DNA of 33,616 nt. It comes from Bacteroidota bacterium. Its GTDB lineage: Bacteria; Bacteroidota; Ignavibacteria; Kryptoniales; JAKASW01. Shown here in pieces: positions 8,350-17,246 of this stretch; the stretch's first letter is position 1, and each line of letters begins with the position of its first letter. The stretch is taken from the NCBI GenBank assembly GCA_021825585.1, contig JAKAGT010000016.1, positions 1 to 33,616 of the forward strand, in the 5' to 3' direction. The translations under genes and the position numbers were made by a program. The notes beneath the pieces were generated by a model that ran no database searches, was not told the origin of the DNA, and saw nothing but the letters and a program-made list of their open reading frames with translations.

Positions 8350-11300
8350 GTAGAGACAACTGGGTTCTATTCTTTGTTTGGGCGACTGTAATATCTTCAT
8401 CGTGGGCTGCCGTTGGCAATAGAAATCCGGTAAGGGTTCAATCGATATCTCCTACCCAACGGGTTCTCACCTTTTCCTTTGACAAAGAACAAATTCTGGC
8501 GCTGGCCAAGGAACCGGTTGCCGGGTCATATGTAGCGCAACCTTTCTCAGCAAAGGGAAACGTGAGTTATACCGTCGTGAGGCAGAACCCGGTCACGGTT
8601 ATTCTGGAGGAGCCGTTGCCTGAAATCACGGATACCGCGTATGGTTTGTCTCGGCCTGCGACGGTAACCTTGCCAGGTTGGTCCGGCACGAACGGAGTCG
8701 TCGTAAAGGAGGTCGGGGTTATGCGCGGAGAGAAGATTTTCTCGATCCTCGTCCGCCCCTATGATTTCAATCCAGGTACACGACAGCTCACATACTACCG
8801 CACAATAAAGGTAAGCATCACTTCCACTCGGTCTTTTCCTTCGGATTTTGACCATCCCGACGGGAACCTGGGGAGGAGAGTATTCAACAAAGTCGCTGTC
8901 TCTGCACCCATTCCAACTTCCTCGTACATCAGGCTGGTGGTAAACAAGGATGGGATTTACCACATAACGGGTAACGATCTTGATGCTGCAGGAGTCAACA
9001 TCTCAGGATTCACGGCACAGAACATGACGCTTTGGAATCACGGGAAACAAGTACCGATCTATATTTATACTGCCGGAGGAAACCGTTTCAGCAGGGACAG
9101 TTACTTCGAGTTTTACGGTACGGCCAACCGCGTGGATTATTCTGACGGCAGGCCCGACATGTATCTCGATCCGTTCATTGACGACAATGTCTATTTCCTG
9201 ACAACCGATTCAACTGCACCCCCTCAGCGGCTTGTGACGGAATCGGGCGCCCTTGGCCGCGTCCCCAACGCGGTGGATCTTGCGAACTATTCGTTCACTG
9301 ATGTTGCCCACCTGGAACAGGACAAGATATTCGAGCGCCTGGACGAAGTAGATCTGAATCAGACCTATGACCGGCATGACCATTGGTTCTGGACGGAAGT
9401 ATCGAGTAACCAGATGGTTACTGTGCCATTCTACCTTGCCTACCCTGATACGACGAACATCCAACCGTTGACACTAACGGCGGCTTTTCACGGTATTACG
9501 CATCTTGACGGTGAAGGGGGCTACCCAAACGTCCCGAACGAAAATCGAGCGGAGTTATTCATAAATCAGTCCCATGTCCTGAGCACTACATGGGATAGTC
9601 AGACCCTTCAGATTGTAAACGTCGGTGCAAGCGCAAACGTACCCCAGAACGTTTTGCATCACGGAGCAAACAATCTTCAAATTTACGATGCCAACCCGGG
9701 AAACATAGCCGTCGCCACTTTTGCGTTCAACTGGCTGGAGCTGAGGTACCAGCGGCTGTATGTTGCTGATAAGGACTACCTGAAGTTTACCGTGCCGGAC
9801 AACGCTCAGCCGGGATATTACGACTTCCTTATACAAAATTTCAGCGGCGGTTCGATTTCCGTTTACAGGTTGAATGACTCCAGGATCAGCGATGTCACAA
9901 TCAGATATTTGAATAATCAGGGAACGGCTCAGGGATACGCTGCCCTGTTCCAGGCCTACGTACAATCACCGAATGATCAGTTTATCGCGGTAAGCGATTC
10001 CGCAAAACTGCGTCCCGTCCGCATAGAAGAGGTGCCCAACTTGGGCCTTTCTTCCCACGATTACGCCGCCGATTACGTAATAGTCACGAGCCGTAGACTC
10101 GATGATCTCACAAAAAAACAGCAGGATCCATCTAATCCCGTTAACCAGCTGGCATCCTGGTACAACTCCCACGGTACAAAAACACTTGTTGTCGATGGAG
10201 CGGAGGTGTACGACGATTTCAATTATGGAATTAAGTCGCCTTATGCAATAAAGGACTTCGTCTCGTATGCTTATCATAACTGGTCCGTCGCACCTCGTTA
10301 TGTCCTCCTTGCGGGCGGAGGGACGTGGAATACCAAGACTGCCAGTGACTCTCTGAATCAGATCCCCGTTATGATGGTACAGACTTACCAGTTCGGTGCA
10401 GCGGCCTCTGATAATTTCTATGCCTGCGTGGACGGTGATGATCCGATACCTGATGTAGCGATAGGGAGAATCCCCGCTGTAAATGCCGACCAGATGAAAG
10501 TGGTCGTCGATAAGATACTGTCATATTATTCAAACAATTCCTTCGGGTGGCAAAACACGGCGATGCTGATCGCCGGGGAGGAAGAGAAGTTCCATGTTGA
10601 GACCGATTCGATTGTGAACTCGATGCTTCCGCGCAGTATGTTTGTAAAGCGGTTATATACCAGTGTTCAGAACCCGGCGGAGGATACCAAATATTACGGT
10701 GTAACCCAGGACCTGCTCAGGGATTTCAACCAGGGAGCGGTGCTCGTGAACTACATGGGACACGGCGGCGGTGCGATCTGGGCTGACAATGGCATTTTGA
10801 CCAACGACGAAGTTGCAAATATGTCGAACGCCGGGAAGTATCCGTTTGTGACGAGCATGACTTGTTTTACGGGTGCGTTTGACGGGCAGATGGGGTTGCC
10901 TCTCATGTCAACACTCCTGTTCGCAAAGAACAAGGGTGCTGTTGGGGCGTTCGCGTCGACGGGATTAGGCTGGATGTACAACGACTTTTTCATGGACAGC
11001 GAATTGCTTCCTGCCATTTTTGACTCCGCCTCGACCGGCGGCGTAGGCTGGGACATGGTTCTCGGCAAAGCCAATTACTATGCTTCATATTTCTTTTGGG
11101 TCCAGGCCGCAACTATGGTGAACCAGTACAACCTGCTCGGCGATCCGGCACTCAGGCTCAATCTGCCCGCAGACGACTCTTTTGTCAGATTGAACTCTTA
11201 CACCATGGCACCCGGACAGAATATTTCCGGTAATATCTCCAATGGGCCGGGTGGCGGTACGGGGACGATACAAATCACGAATCAGGCCGGCGATGTCGCC

Positions 11301-13190
11301 GCTCAGGCTGATATTACAATGAACAACAACGGCATGGCCGAGTTTTCGATTCCCGTCCCTGATGTCCTTTCCGGCACGGCGCGGGTCAAGGCGTATGCTT
11401 ATAACAGCATGGATCAGAGTGCAGCGAGTGCTGATTTTTCAGTCGGAGGTTCGTTCGTAAGGGTAAGTAATCTCGGAATAACATCAAGTGGAAACGGTTT
11501 CCATGTAAGCGTGATTGCCACTGCGAGCTCAAATTCACGCATAAACTCACTGGTCTTTACGGGGAAGGTGTACACGGCGGGCGGGACAGCATCCGGCCAG
11601 ATGATCGCTTCACTCAACGTTCCGCTGTCGGTTTCCGGAGCGAATGAGTATTCGACAACATTCGGTCTGGGTGCGGATACGCTGAAACCCGGATATGTGA
11701 TAATCGGCGTGCTGCGAGCAAGCCTTCAGGATGGAAGCACGGCTTCGAGCTCTCAGGTTGCATACACGGTGCCGGGCGCAGCTGACCTCTCTGCATATCC
11801 AAGAACCGGATACGCAAACGTAAATTCCTCAATTAAGGTTATCGCAGACAGTGTCGTGAGACTGGAGGGGACAGTATACGACTGGAATTCTATGCCTGCA
11901 AGGGAAGTCAGAGTCGATTTTTACGACGGTTCACGTAATTCAGGAAAGTTCCTAGGCAGTGCAAGAGTAAGCTTTGATACCATGGCACAGGCAGTTGCGG
12001 GCATACCGGTTAACCTGCCCCCTGGAAATCATAGCATCTACATGTATCTCGTCTTTGACAGCCTGACGGTAGGTTACGACTTGAATCCGCAAAATAATTA
12101 TGCTTCGGCCAATATCAATGTAGATCTTGCAACTGCGGACTCGTCGGGCGTTGTCGTGATAGACTCATCGGCCACAGTGTCGGGTGCTGCCCCTGGCGAA
12201 ATCTTCCGGATCGATACGACATCTCCAGCTCTATACGATCAGCCGTTTATAGTCGCCGCAAAAGATTCCGGTGGGATACCGCATTTCTATGAGTTCTCTC
12301 CATTAATAGGGGGACAAACCGGTACATACACAATTTCCATCAAGCTTAACCGCCCCGATTCTGCCACGAACGCTAACCTGGCCACTCTTCGCATTTACGC
12401 TTACGACCCCAGAACGCGAACCCTGAATCTTGCCGGCGGCTACTATTCGGGGGAGATTGTAGCCGCTACTGTTCCTGATCCCGGCATTTTTACCGTCGCC
12501 CATTCGACAGACCATACCCCACCGGAGGTCACGGTTTCGGTAGGTGACCAATTTTTCACAAATGGAGATTTTGTCCCGCCGAACCCACGCTTCTTTTTTC
12601 TTATCCATGACGAAGACGGGGTAAACCTTAACAAGAAATCGATGGATGTTCAGCTTGACGGACAGCCCGTCGATCCGTCTTCGATAATATTGCCTGACAC
12701 TGTGTCCAACCCGACGTCGGTTACGGCTACCGTTGAATTGCCGGTAAAGACCGGATCGCACACACTTGAGATGACCGCCCGGGATGCTAACGGGAACATA
12801 TCTAACCCGGTCTCGGCAGGTTTCGTCGTGAGGTCAGATTTCAATCTGAGAGTATACGGTGCTTATCCAGACCCATTCATCGACAAGACCTTTATCGCAT
12901 TTGAAGTTACATCCGGAAATCCGATCGATGCAGTCTCCGTCAAGATCTATTCGGTCAGCGGACGGCTGGTGAAGACTATTCGCTATCCGAGCGGCAACCC
13001 GGCGGAAACCATAGGATTGTTGGAAGGGGGAACCGGTTCTCCGACGGCGGTCGGATATCATGAAGCATGGTGGGACGGCACGGACAACTATGGTAACCAG
13101 GTTGCAAACGGCGTGTATTTTTACAAAATTGGCGTCAGCAGCGGTGGGAAAACTCTTGAAGACATCGGGAAAATGGCGAGGCTGAGATGA
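8301..13190 (+). CDS. porU: Type IX secretion sortase PorU, peptidase C25 (gingipain) family
   Basis: 1629 residues. PorU is the outer-membrane cysteine protease-like sortase that removes the C-terminal sorting domain of T9SS cargo and attaches the cargo to the surface. The catalytic dyad is visible: His821 in NYMGHGGG and Cys855 in SMTCFTGAFD, a spacing of 34 as in gingipains. A hydrophobic export signal lies near residues 20-37 (NWVLFFVWATVISSSWA). The C-terminus, from YPDPF at 1522 to the end, is itself a sorting-domain or FlgD-like Ig fold (VKIYSVSGRLVKTI, GVYFYKIGVSSGGK). It is clearly longer than P. gingivalis PorU (about 1158); the excess lies between the protease and the C-terminus and looks like beta-sandwich repeats. 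The start is at ATG 8301 or 8307, both inside secA; I see no later ATG, GTG or TTG before the signal. Its stop overlaps porV by 4 nt (ATGA). Confidence 0.88.
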   Translation: MSMRERKKIQKLSWEVGRDNWVLFFVWATVISSSWAAVGNRNPVRVQSISPTQRVLTFSFDKEQILALAKEPVAGSYVAQPFSAKGNVSYTVVRQNPVTVILEEPLPEITDTAYGLSRPATVTLPGWSGTNGVVVKEVGVMRGEKIFSILVRPYDFNPGTRQLTYYRTIKVSITSTRSFPSDFDHPDGNLGRRVFNKVAVSAPIPTSSYIRLVVNKDGIYHITGNDLDAAGVNISGFTAQNMTLWNHGKQVPIYIYTAGGNRFSRDSYFEFYGTANRVDYSDGRPDMYLDPFIDDNVYFLTTDSTAPPQRLVTESGALGRVPNAVDLANYSFTDVAHLEQDKIFERLDEVDLNQTYDRHDHWFWTEVSSNQMVTVPFYLAYPDTTNIQPLTLTAAFHGITHLDGEGGYPNVPNENRAELFINQSHVLSTTWDSQTLQIVNVGASANVPQNVLHHGANNLQIYDANPGNIAVATFAFNWLELRYQRLYVADKDYLKFTVPDNAQPGYYDFLIQNFSGGSISVYRLNDSRISDVTIRYLNNQGTAQGYAALFQAYVQSPNDQFIAVSDSAKLRPVRIEEVPNLGLSSHDYAADYVIVTSRRLDDLTKKQQDPSNPVNQLASWYNSHGTKTLVVDGAEVYDDFNYGIKSPYAIKDFVSYAYHNWSVAPRYVLLAGGGTWNTKTASDSLNQIPVMMVQTYQFGAAASDNFYACVDGDDPIPDVAIGRIPAVNADQMKVVVDKILSYYSNNSFGWQNTAMLIAGEEEKFHVETDSIVNSMLPRSMFVKRLYTSVQNPAEDTKYYGVTQDLLRDFNQGAVLVNYMGHGGGAIWADNGILTNDEVANMSNAGKYPFVTSMTCFTGAFDGQMGLPLMSTLLFAKNKGAVGAFASTGLGWMYNDFFMDSELLPAIFDSASTGGVGWDMVLGKANYYASYFFWVQAATMVNQYNLLGDPALRLNLPADDSFVRLNSYTMAPGQNISGNISNGPGGGTGTIQITNQAGDVAAQADITMNNNGMAEFSIPVPDVLSGTARVKAYAYNSMDQSAASADFSVGGSFVRVSNLGITSSGNGFHVSVIATASSNSRINSLVFTGKVYTAGGTASGQMIASLNVPLSVSGANEYSTTFGLGADTLKPGYVIIGVLRASLQDGSTASSSQVAYTVPGAADLSAYPRTGYANVNSSIKVIADSVVRLEGTVYDWNSMPAREVRVDFYDGSRNSGKFLGSARVSFDTMAQAVAGIPVNLPPGNHSIYMYLVFDSLTVGYDLNPQNNYASANINVDLATADSSGVVVIDSSATVSGAAPGEIFRIDTTSPALYDQPFIVAAKDSGGIPHFYEFSPLIGGQTGTYTISIKLNRPDSATNANLATLRIYAYDPRTRTLNLAGGYYSGEIVAATVPDPGIFTVAHSTDHTPPEVTVSVGDQFFTNGDFVPPNPRFFFLIHDEDGVNLNKKSMDVQLDGQPVDPSSIILPDTVSNPTSVTATVELPVKTGSHTLEMTARDANGNISNPVSAGFVVRSDFNLRVYGAYPDPFIDKTFIAFEVTSGNPIDAVSVKIYSVSGRLVKTIRYPSGNPAETIGLLEGGTGSPTAVGYHEAWWDGTDNYGNQVANGVYFYKIGVSSGGKTLEDIGKMARLR

Positions 13191-14197
13191 GAAAGATGGT
13201 CGTTGCGATTCTCCTCTTCGGTTCAATGGCGTTTGGTCAGACCACCAGGTATGTAGCAAGCTTCCTGGAAATTCCTGTCGGCGCTAAGGCGCCGGGTATG
13301 GGCAACGCATTTGTTTCTCTGGCCGATGATGGGGCGGCATTTCACTACAATCCCGCCGGGACAGCATTCATCGACACGAAGATCCTTTCCATGATGTATT
13401 CATCCCAGTATGGATCGCTGTTCTCCCCCCTGTCAAATTTCTTCTTCATAGGGTATGCACAGAATATCCAGGACCTGAGCGTGTCTGTAGCCTGGGTAAG
13501 GCTAAGCGTGGACAACATACCTTCAGAGCCGGATCTGACGGTCTACGACTCACCGGCACAAAGAGAACTGCTGGTTAAAACAAGTTCGGCAAACGGTTAC
13601 TTCTCCAGTGCCGACGACGCGGTGTATCTCAATATATCGCGAATGTACACCTTTGATTTCGATTTGGGATGGCTGTTTTTCAAAATACCCGTTCAGCTTC
13701 CCATCGGAATCAATTTCAAGCTGATCCACCGCCTTCTTGACGGCCGCGCCGCATCCGGCATGGGATTGGACGGCGGAGTCATGCTCAGATTTCCGATTGG
13801 GGTGTCCGATAACAAGAATAAGACGGGGACTTTTTCCTTCGGTGTGAATCTCAGAGACGTGACGAACACCCGCATCGCCTGGGATACTCAAAGGAATGAA
13901 ATCATACCACGCAGTCTCGTCTGGGGAGTCTCTTATCGTTTGCCGGTGACCATGCTGCGCGGAGATATGGAGGTCGCCTTCAACAGAGATTCTCGTTACG
14001 GCGACAACTTGTTCGGAGCGGAGTACGTCTACAGGAAGATATTATCGGTAAGAGTCGGTTCCGATGCTTCTGATCTGACAGCCGGCATCGGGATAGTCCT
14101 GAATTTTGTGCGTGTGGACTACGCGTTCTTAGCTCAGGATATTGGAAACATGAACAGGGTGAGTGCGTCATTTTATCTTGACAGACTATTCAAATGA
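13187..14197 (+). CDS. porV: PorV-like outer-membrane beta-barrel protein (PorV/PorQ family)
   Basis: 336 residues. PorV proteins are FadL-like outer-membrane barrels that collect T9SS cargo leaving the translocon and deliver it to the PorU sortase. A signal peptide occupies residues 1-17 (MRKMVVAILLFGSMAFG). The family's N-terminal signature follows: FLEIPVGAKAPGMGNAFVSLADD and then FHYNPAGTAFI. The remainder alternates aromatic and glycine residues as in a barrel and ends in F-L-D-R-L-F-K, a normal outer-membrane C-terminus. It overlaps porU by ATGA and shares ATGA with the next gene, so all are translated together. The PorV-versus-PorQ assignment comes from adjacency to porU, not from a residue I can point to. 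Confidence 0.82.
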   Translation: MRKMVVAILLFGSMAFGQTTRYVASFLEIPVGAKAPGMGNAFVSLADDGAAFHYNPAGTAFIDTKILSMMYSSQYGSLFSPLSNFFFIGYAQNIQDLSVSVAWVRLSVDNIPSEPDLTVYDSPAQRELLVKTSSANGYFSSADDAVYLNISRMYTFDFDLGWLFFKIPVQLPIGINFKLIHRLLDGRAASGMGLDGGVMLRFPIGVSDNKNKTGTFSFGVNLRDVTNTRIAWDTQRNEIIPRSLVWGVSYRLPVTMLRGDMEVAFNRDSRYGDNLFGAEYVYRKILSVRVGSDASDLTAGIGIVLNFVRVDYAFLAQDIGNMNRVSASFYLDRLFK

Positions 14198-14937
14198 AAA
14201 GATCATTTTTTGTTTTACTCGTCGGTGGGCTATTTGCGCTTGTCTATGGCTGCAGGATGGCGGGAGCGCCGATAACTGAGCTGGGAACACCTGAGTTCGT
14301 GCCCGCGTCCCAGCCCGATTCGATCGCGGAGACCGGAATCGGACAGGACCCGAAGACGGGCGGCATTCAACTGCAGTGGTATACCACTACTGGTGCGGCG
14401 AGCTACAGAATTTACCGGTCGGATTCGCTCGATCCGAAGGGAGTCCCAACTGGTTTCAAGATAGTGGGCAACGTTATTTCATCGGCTTCGCTGAACGACA
14501 CCTCGATGGTAGATGCAAATTCACTGAGGGTCGGCGTGAGACATTACTACTATCTGACTGCACATGCCTCGGATGGAAGCTCGAGTCCGCCGTCGGACAC
14601 TATAGACTATGCTTTGCTCGATAGACCGGGTCTGTCTTATCCCGGTGTAAATGCAGCGGTCCATGAGGACGAATTGTATTTCAACTGGCACGACAACACC
14701 GGAGGTGGTTATACTGTGATCCGTGTCAGGGACATTTCACTTGTTCCTTCGGTCACTATTTGGGTTAGCAGAAGATTTCAGATATTCGACACGTCGCCGC
14801 GGAAGGCGTTCAACTTCGACGGTGCGGCCATCGGACAGCTCGTTTCCGGCCACTCTTATCAATGGCGTGTCGACCGGTTCAACCTGGGTGTGAATGAAGG
14901 TGCCAGATCCACCTGGCAGGTTTTCACGATTCAATAG
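14194..14937 (+). CDS. Lipoprotein with a fibronectin type III-like domain
   Basis: 247 residues. The lipobox reads LVYGC with the lipidated cysteine at position 20, so it is a membrane-anchored lipoprotein of the periplasm or outer membrane. Residues about 55-140 read like an Fn3 domain: QLQWYTTTGAASYRIYRSDS, then YYYLTAHASDGSSSPPS. A second similar unit covers about 150-247 (ELYFNWHDNTGGGYTVIRV, SYQWRVDRFN). It overlaps porV by four bases (ATGA) and is followed 11 nt later by the SLBB gene, which ties it to the PorU/PorV unit. A role as an accessory of the T9SS attachment complex is inference from position only; no known T9SS lipoprotein family (PorK, PorW and others) is recognisable in it. 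Confidence 0.8.
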   Translation: MKRSFFVLLVGGLFALVYGCRMAGAPITELGTPEFVPASQPDSIAETGIGQDPKTGGIQLQWYTTTGAASYRIYRSDSLDPKGVPTGFKIVGNVISSASLNDTSMVDANSLRVGVRHYYYLTAHASDGSSSPPSDTIDYALLDRPGLSYPGVNAAVHEDELYFNWHDNTGGGYTVIRVRDISLVPSVTIWVSRRFQIFDTSPRKAFNFDGAAIGQLVSGHSYQWRVDRFNLGVNEGARSTWQVFTIQ

Positions 14938-14948
14938 AAAGGAAAGAT

Positions 14949-15464
14949 ATGTCGAAGAACGCGTTGAAGCTTAGTGCTGTATTGATTATAGCGCTGACTG
15001 AGGCAACTGCGCCGGCGCAGGGACTGTTCGGTAACCAGAACGTCCCCATCGGGTCCAGTGCCGCATCATATTATTACCTGGGAGGTAAGGAAGGGCTGAC
15101 CATTTCGGTAAACCTCTGGGGATTCGTGAAGAACCCGGGAAGATACGAAGTGCCGAGCTCCACCGATCTGGTCCAACTCATCTCGTTCGGCGGGGGCCCG
15201 CTTGAGCATGCTCAACTCGACGGGGTAAAAATCGTCAGGCAAATAATGCAGCCGGATTCCTCATACAAGACAGAAGTGATGCCGGTGGACCTTAAGAAAT
15301 TTCAGCTTACAGGCCAGAAGACCCCGCTCCTTCTGCCGGGCGACACGATCATTGTTCCGGGCTCGACTTTCGACGCGATACAACAGTTAGTAGCCCTGTT
15401 CAGGGATGTGGCGCTCATCTTTTCGGGTGTCGGCACGCTCATTCTTGTCCTTCGCCAGCGTTGA
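14949..15464 (+). CDS. Small exported SLBB-domain protein
   Basis: 171 residues, with GAAAGGAAAG just before the ATG. Residues 1-23 are a signal peptide (cleavage near APA-QG). Residues about 48-135 hold one SLBB beta-grasp domain: ISVNLWGFVKNPGRYEVP, then LVQLISFGGGPLEHAQLDGVKI, then LLLPGDTIIVPGS. SLBB domains are typical of Wza-type polysaccharide export proteins, but the polysaccharide-export N-domain is missing and the protein is far shorter than Wza (about 380). A C-terminal helix (IFSGVGTLILVL) followed by RQR could anchor it in the inner membrane. It closes the T9SS gene block, and its stop codon overlaps the sufS promoter. A capsule or surface-glycan role is possible, but no other polysaccharide gene is nearby. 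Confidence 0.8.
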   Translation: MSKNALKLSAVLIIALTEATAPAQGLFGNQNVPIGSSAASYYYLGGKEGLTISVNLWGFVKNPGRYEVPSSTDLVQLISFGGGPLEHAQLDGVKIVRQIMQPDSSYKTEVMPVDLKKFQLTGQKTPLLLPGDTIIVPGSTFDAIQQLVALFRDVALIFSGVGTLILVLRQR

Positions 15465-15489
15465 ATTCGAAAGCGGCCGTTGCTAATTT
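15461..15489 (+). promoter_or_regulatory. Promoter of the suf genes
   Basis: TTGAAT (15461-15466) and TAATTT (15484-15489) are 17 nt apart. The second box extends to TAATTTTG, an exact match to the Bacteroidetes -7 form TAnnTTTG. The first box begins on the last four bases of the SLBB gene. Confidence 0.6.
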
Positions 15490-15525
15490 TGGTAGGTAGA
15501 GGAAAAAGGAGTCAATTTCGCAATT

Positions 15526-15585
15526 ATGCCGCAGATACCCGCTTGTTGCTTTAGCAGGGGTATCCGGCGAAAGGACTTGAACTAA
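15526..15585 (+). CDS. Possible 19-codon leader peptide with adjacent Cys codons
   Basis: ATG 15526 opens a 19-residue frame (MPQIPACCFSRGIRRKDLN) that stops at TAA 15583-15585, one base before the sufS ATG. Two cysteine codons, TGT and TGC, are adjacent at 15544-15549 and sit in the loop of a hairpin. Termination so close to the next start is the arrangement for translational coupling. The next gene uses cysteine as its substrate, so cysteine-dependent ribosome stalling is an attractive idea, but it is inference. Weak points: the nearest Shine-Dalgarno (AAGGAG, 15506-15511) is 14 nt away, longer than ideal, and a frame this short can arise by chance. Confidence 0.35.
   Translation: MPQIPACCFSRGIRRKDLN
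15534..15564 (+). promoter_or_regulatory. Hairpin in the sufS leader
   Basis: GATACCC (15534-15540) pairs perfectly with GGGTATC (15558-15564) around a 17-nt loop that holds the TGT-TGC codons of the leader frame. The 3' arm ends 5 nt before the probable sufS ribosome binding site AAAGGA (15570-15575). No T tract follows, so it is not an intrinsic terminator. Confidence 0.45.
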
Positions 15586-15586
15586 A

Positions 15587-16828
15587 ATGGATCACGATCT
15601 AAAACACGATTTTCCCATCTTCTTTCATTGGGATTCAAAGGGGAAGCCGCTCATTTATTTGGACAGTGCCGCAACAACGCAGAAACCGCGACAGGTGATA
15701 CAGGCTATCGACGACTATTACTCAAAATACAACGCGAACGTGCACCGTGGCGCTTACGAACTGAGCCAGGTGGCGACCGATCTGTACGAAGATTCCCGGG
15801 CCGCCGCGGCAAGATTCATCAACGCACCGGAACCGGAATCAATAGTCTTCACAAGAAACGCGACGGAATCTCTTAACCTCATTGCGTACGCGTGGGGGCT
15901 CAACAACCTTCGCGAAGGAGACGAGGTGATTCTGAGCGAAATGGAACACCACAGCAACCTCGTACCTTGGCACATCGTAGCCAGGCATACAGGCGCCGTC
16001 CTGAAGTTCATAAAGATGGGTGGAGACTTTCAGCTCGACCTCGGCTCGCTGCGGAAGATTTTGTCAGCCAAAACTAAGGTCGTTTCAGTCGTCCACGTCT
16101 CCAACGTTCTCGGAACGATCAACCCGGTCAAGGAGATAACGAGACTGGCGCATGAAGCAGGCGCTCTGGCGATAATCGACGGTGCACAGAGCGTTCCCCA
16201 CATGCCTGTCGATGTACGGGATATCGGATGCGATTTCTTTGCATTCAGCGGGCACAAGATGTGCGGTCCGACCGGAATAGGCGTGTTGTACGGGCGGCTG
16301 GAACTGCTCGACAGAATGGAGCCTTTCCTGGGCGGCGGCGAAATGATAAACGAAGTATTCCCGACCACTTCCAATTATGCGAAACCGCCTTACAAGTTTG
16401 AAGCCGGTACGCCGAACATCGCGGGCGCGATCGGGCTTAAGGCTGCAATCGAATATCTCGAGAACATCGGCCTTCAGAATGTCATGGAGCACGAAATAGA
16501 ACTGGGAAACTACGCCGCGGAGAGACTGAGCGCCGTCGAAGGGATTCGGATCTTCAGGCCCAAGAAGACCGGAACCGGAGTGATATCCTTCACTGTTGAC
16601 AATGTCCATCCGCATGATATATCGACGATTCTGGATTCAGAAGGGGTAGCGATCAGAGCCGGTCATCACTGCGCGCAGCCTCTGATGAGGACGCTGCAGG
16701 TGCAATCGACAGCCCGCGCCAGTTTCTATCTTTATAACGACAAGCAGGATGTAGAAGTACTGGCGAAGGCCCTGGAAAAGGGAGTTGCAATATTTAAACC
16801 GAGGAAGAAAGCGGATGTCTTTAAATGA
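15587..16828 (+). CDS. sufS: Cysteine desulfurase SufS (class II)
   Basis: 413 residues. A PLP enzyme of the cytoplasm that converts L-cysteine to alanine and passes the sulfur, as persulfide, to the Fe-S assembly machinery. The PLP-binding lysine is Lys224 in FSGHKMCGPTG and the persulfide cysteine is Cys362 in RAGHHCAQPLM; both fall within two positions of E. coli SufS (226 and 364). The N-terminal YLDSAATTQKP, the NVHRGAYELS loop and the IDGAQSVPH PLP-contact region are all present. It overlaps the SufU gene by 14 nt, so the two should be made together. The rest of the suf set (sufBCD) is not in the window. The upstream leader contains a promoter, a hairpin and a Cys-rich short frame. Confidence 0.97.
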   Translation: MDHDLKHDFPIFFHWDSKGKPLIYLDSAATTQKPRQVIQAIDDYYSKYNANVHRGAYELSQVATDLYEDSRAAAARFINAPEPESIVFTRNATESLNLIAYAWGLNNLREGDEVILSEMEHHSNLVPWHIVARHTGAVLKFIKMGGDFQLDLGSLRKILSAKTKVVSVVHVSNVLGTINPVKEITRLAHEAGALAIIDGAQSVPHMPVDVRDIGCDFFAFSGHKMCGPTGIGVLYGRLELLDRMEPFLGGGEMINEVFPTTSNYAKPPYKFEAGTPNIAGAIGLKAAIEYLENIGLQNVMEHEIELGNYAAERLSAVEGIRIFRPKKTGTGVISFTVDNVHPHDISTILDSEGVAIRAGHHCAQPLMRTLQVQSTARASFYLYNDKQDVEVLAKALEKGVAIFKPRKKADVFK

Positions 16829-17246
16829 TCTTTTCACAGAAATAATTCTCGACCATTACCAGCATCCACACAACCATGGGATTATTGCCGAGCCGACGAT
16901 GAGCTCGCGTGGATTCAACGAATCATGCGGCGACGATATACAGGTGTCGGTCATCGTTCGGGACGGCACTATCACGGATGTGAAATTCTCCGGCGCAGGG
17001 TGCTCAATCAGTCAGGCGTCTGCTTCTGTCATGACGGATCTCATTATCGGTAAGTCGGTAGACGAGGTGAAAACACTCGCAGCGAAATTTTACGAGATGG
17101 TGAAGGGAAGCGGCGGCGATTACGGCGAAGAGCTGGGGGATGCGGTCGCTTTTCAGGGAGTATCCAAATTCCCTGTGCGTGTGAAATGTGCTACGCTCGG
17201 ATGGCATACGCTGGAAGAGGCGTTCAAATCGGCGGACAAGAAATAG
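16815..17246 (+). CDS. sufU: SufU, zinc-dependent sulfur transfer protein
   Basis: 143 residues. SufU accepts persulfide sulfur from SufS by exchanging a zinc ligand and feeds SufBCD. All four zinc ligands are present: Cys38 and Asp40 (ESCGDD), Cys63 (GAGCSIS) and Cys125 (VKCATLGWHTL). Each is offset by three from the B. subtilis protein (41, 43, 66, 128). The extra segment between the second and third ligands, which separates SufU from IscU, is also present. I chose ATG 16815 (MSLNDLFTEIILDHY), which has GAGGAAGAAAG upstream; an in-frame ATG at 16785 would add ten basic residues unlike the family. It overlaps sufS by 14 nt. The SufS-SufU pairing is typical of Gram-positive bacteria and occurs in some Bacteroidota-related groups. 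Confidence 0.93.
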   Translation: MSLNDLFTEIILDHYQHPHNHGIIAEPTMSSRGFNESCGDDIQVSVIVRDGTITDVKFSGAGCSISQASASVMTDLIIGKSVDEVKTLAAKFYEMVKGSGGDYGEELGDAVAFQGVSKFPVRVKCATLGWHTLEEAFKSADKK

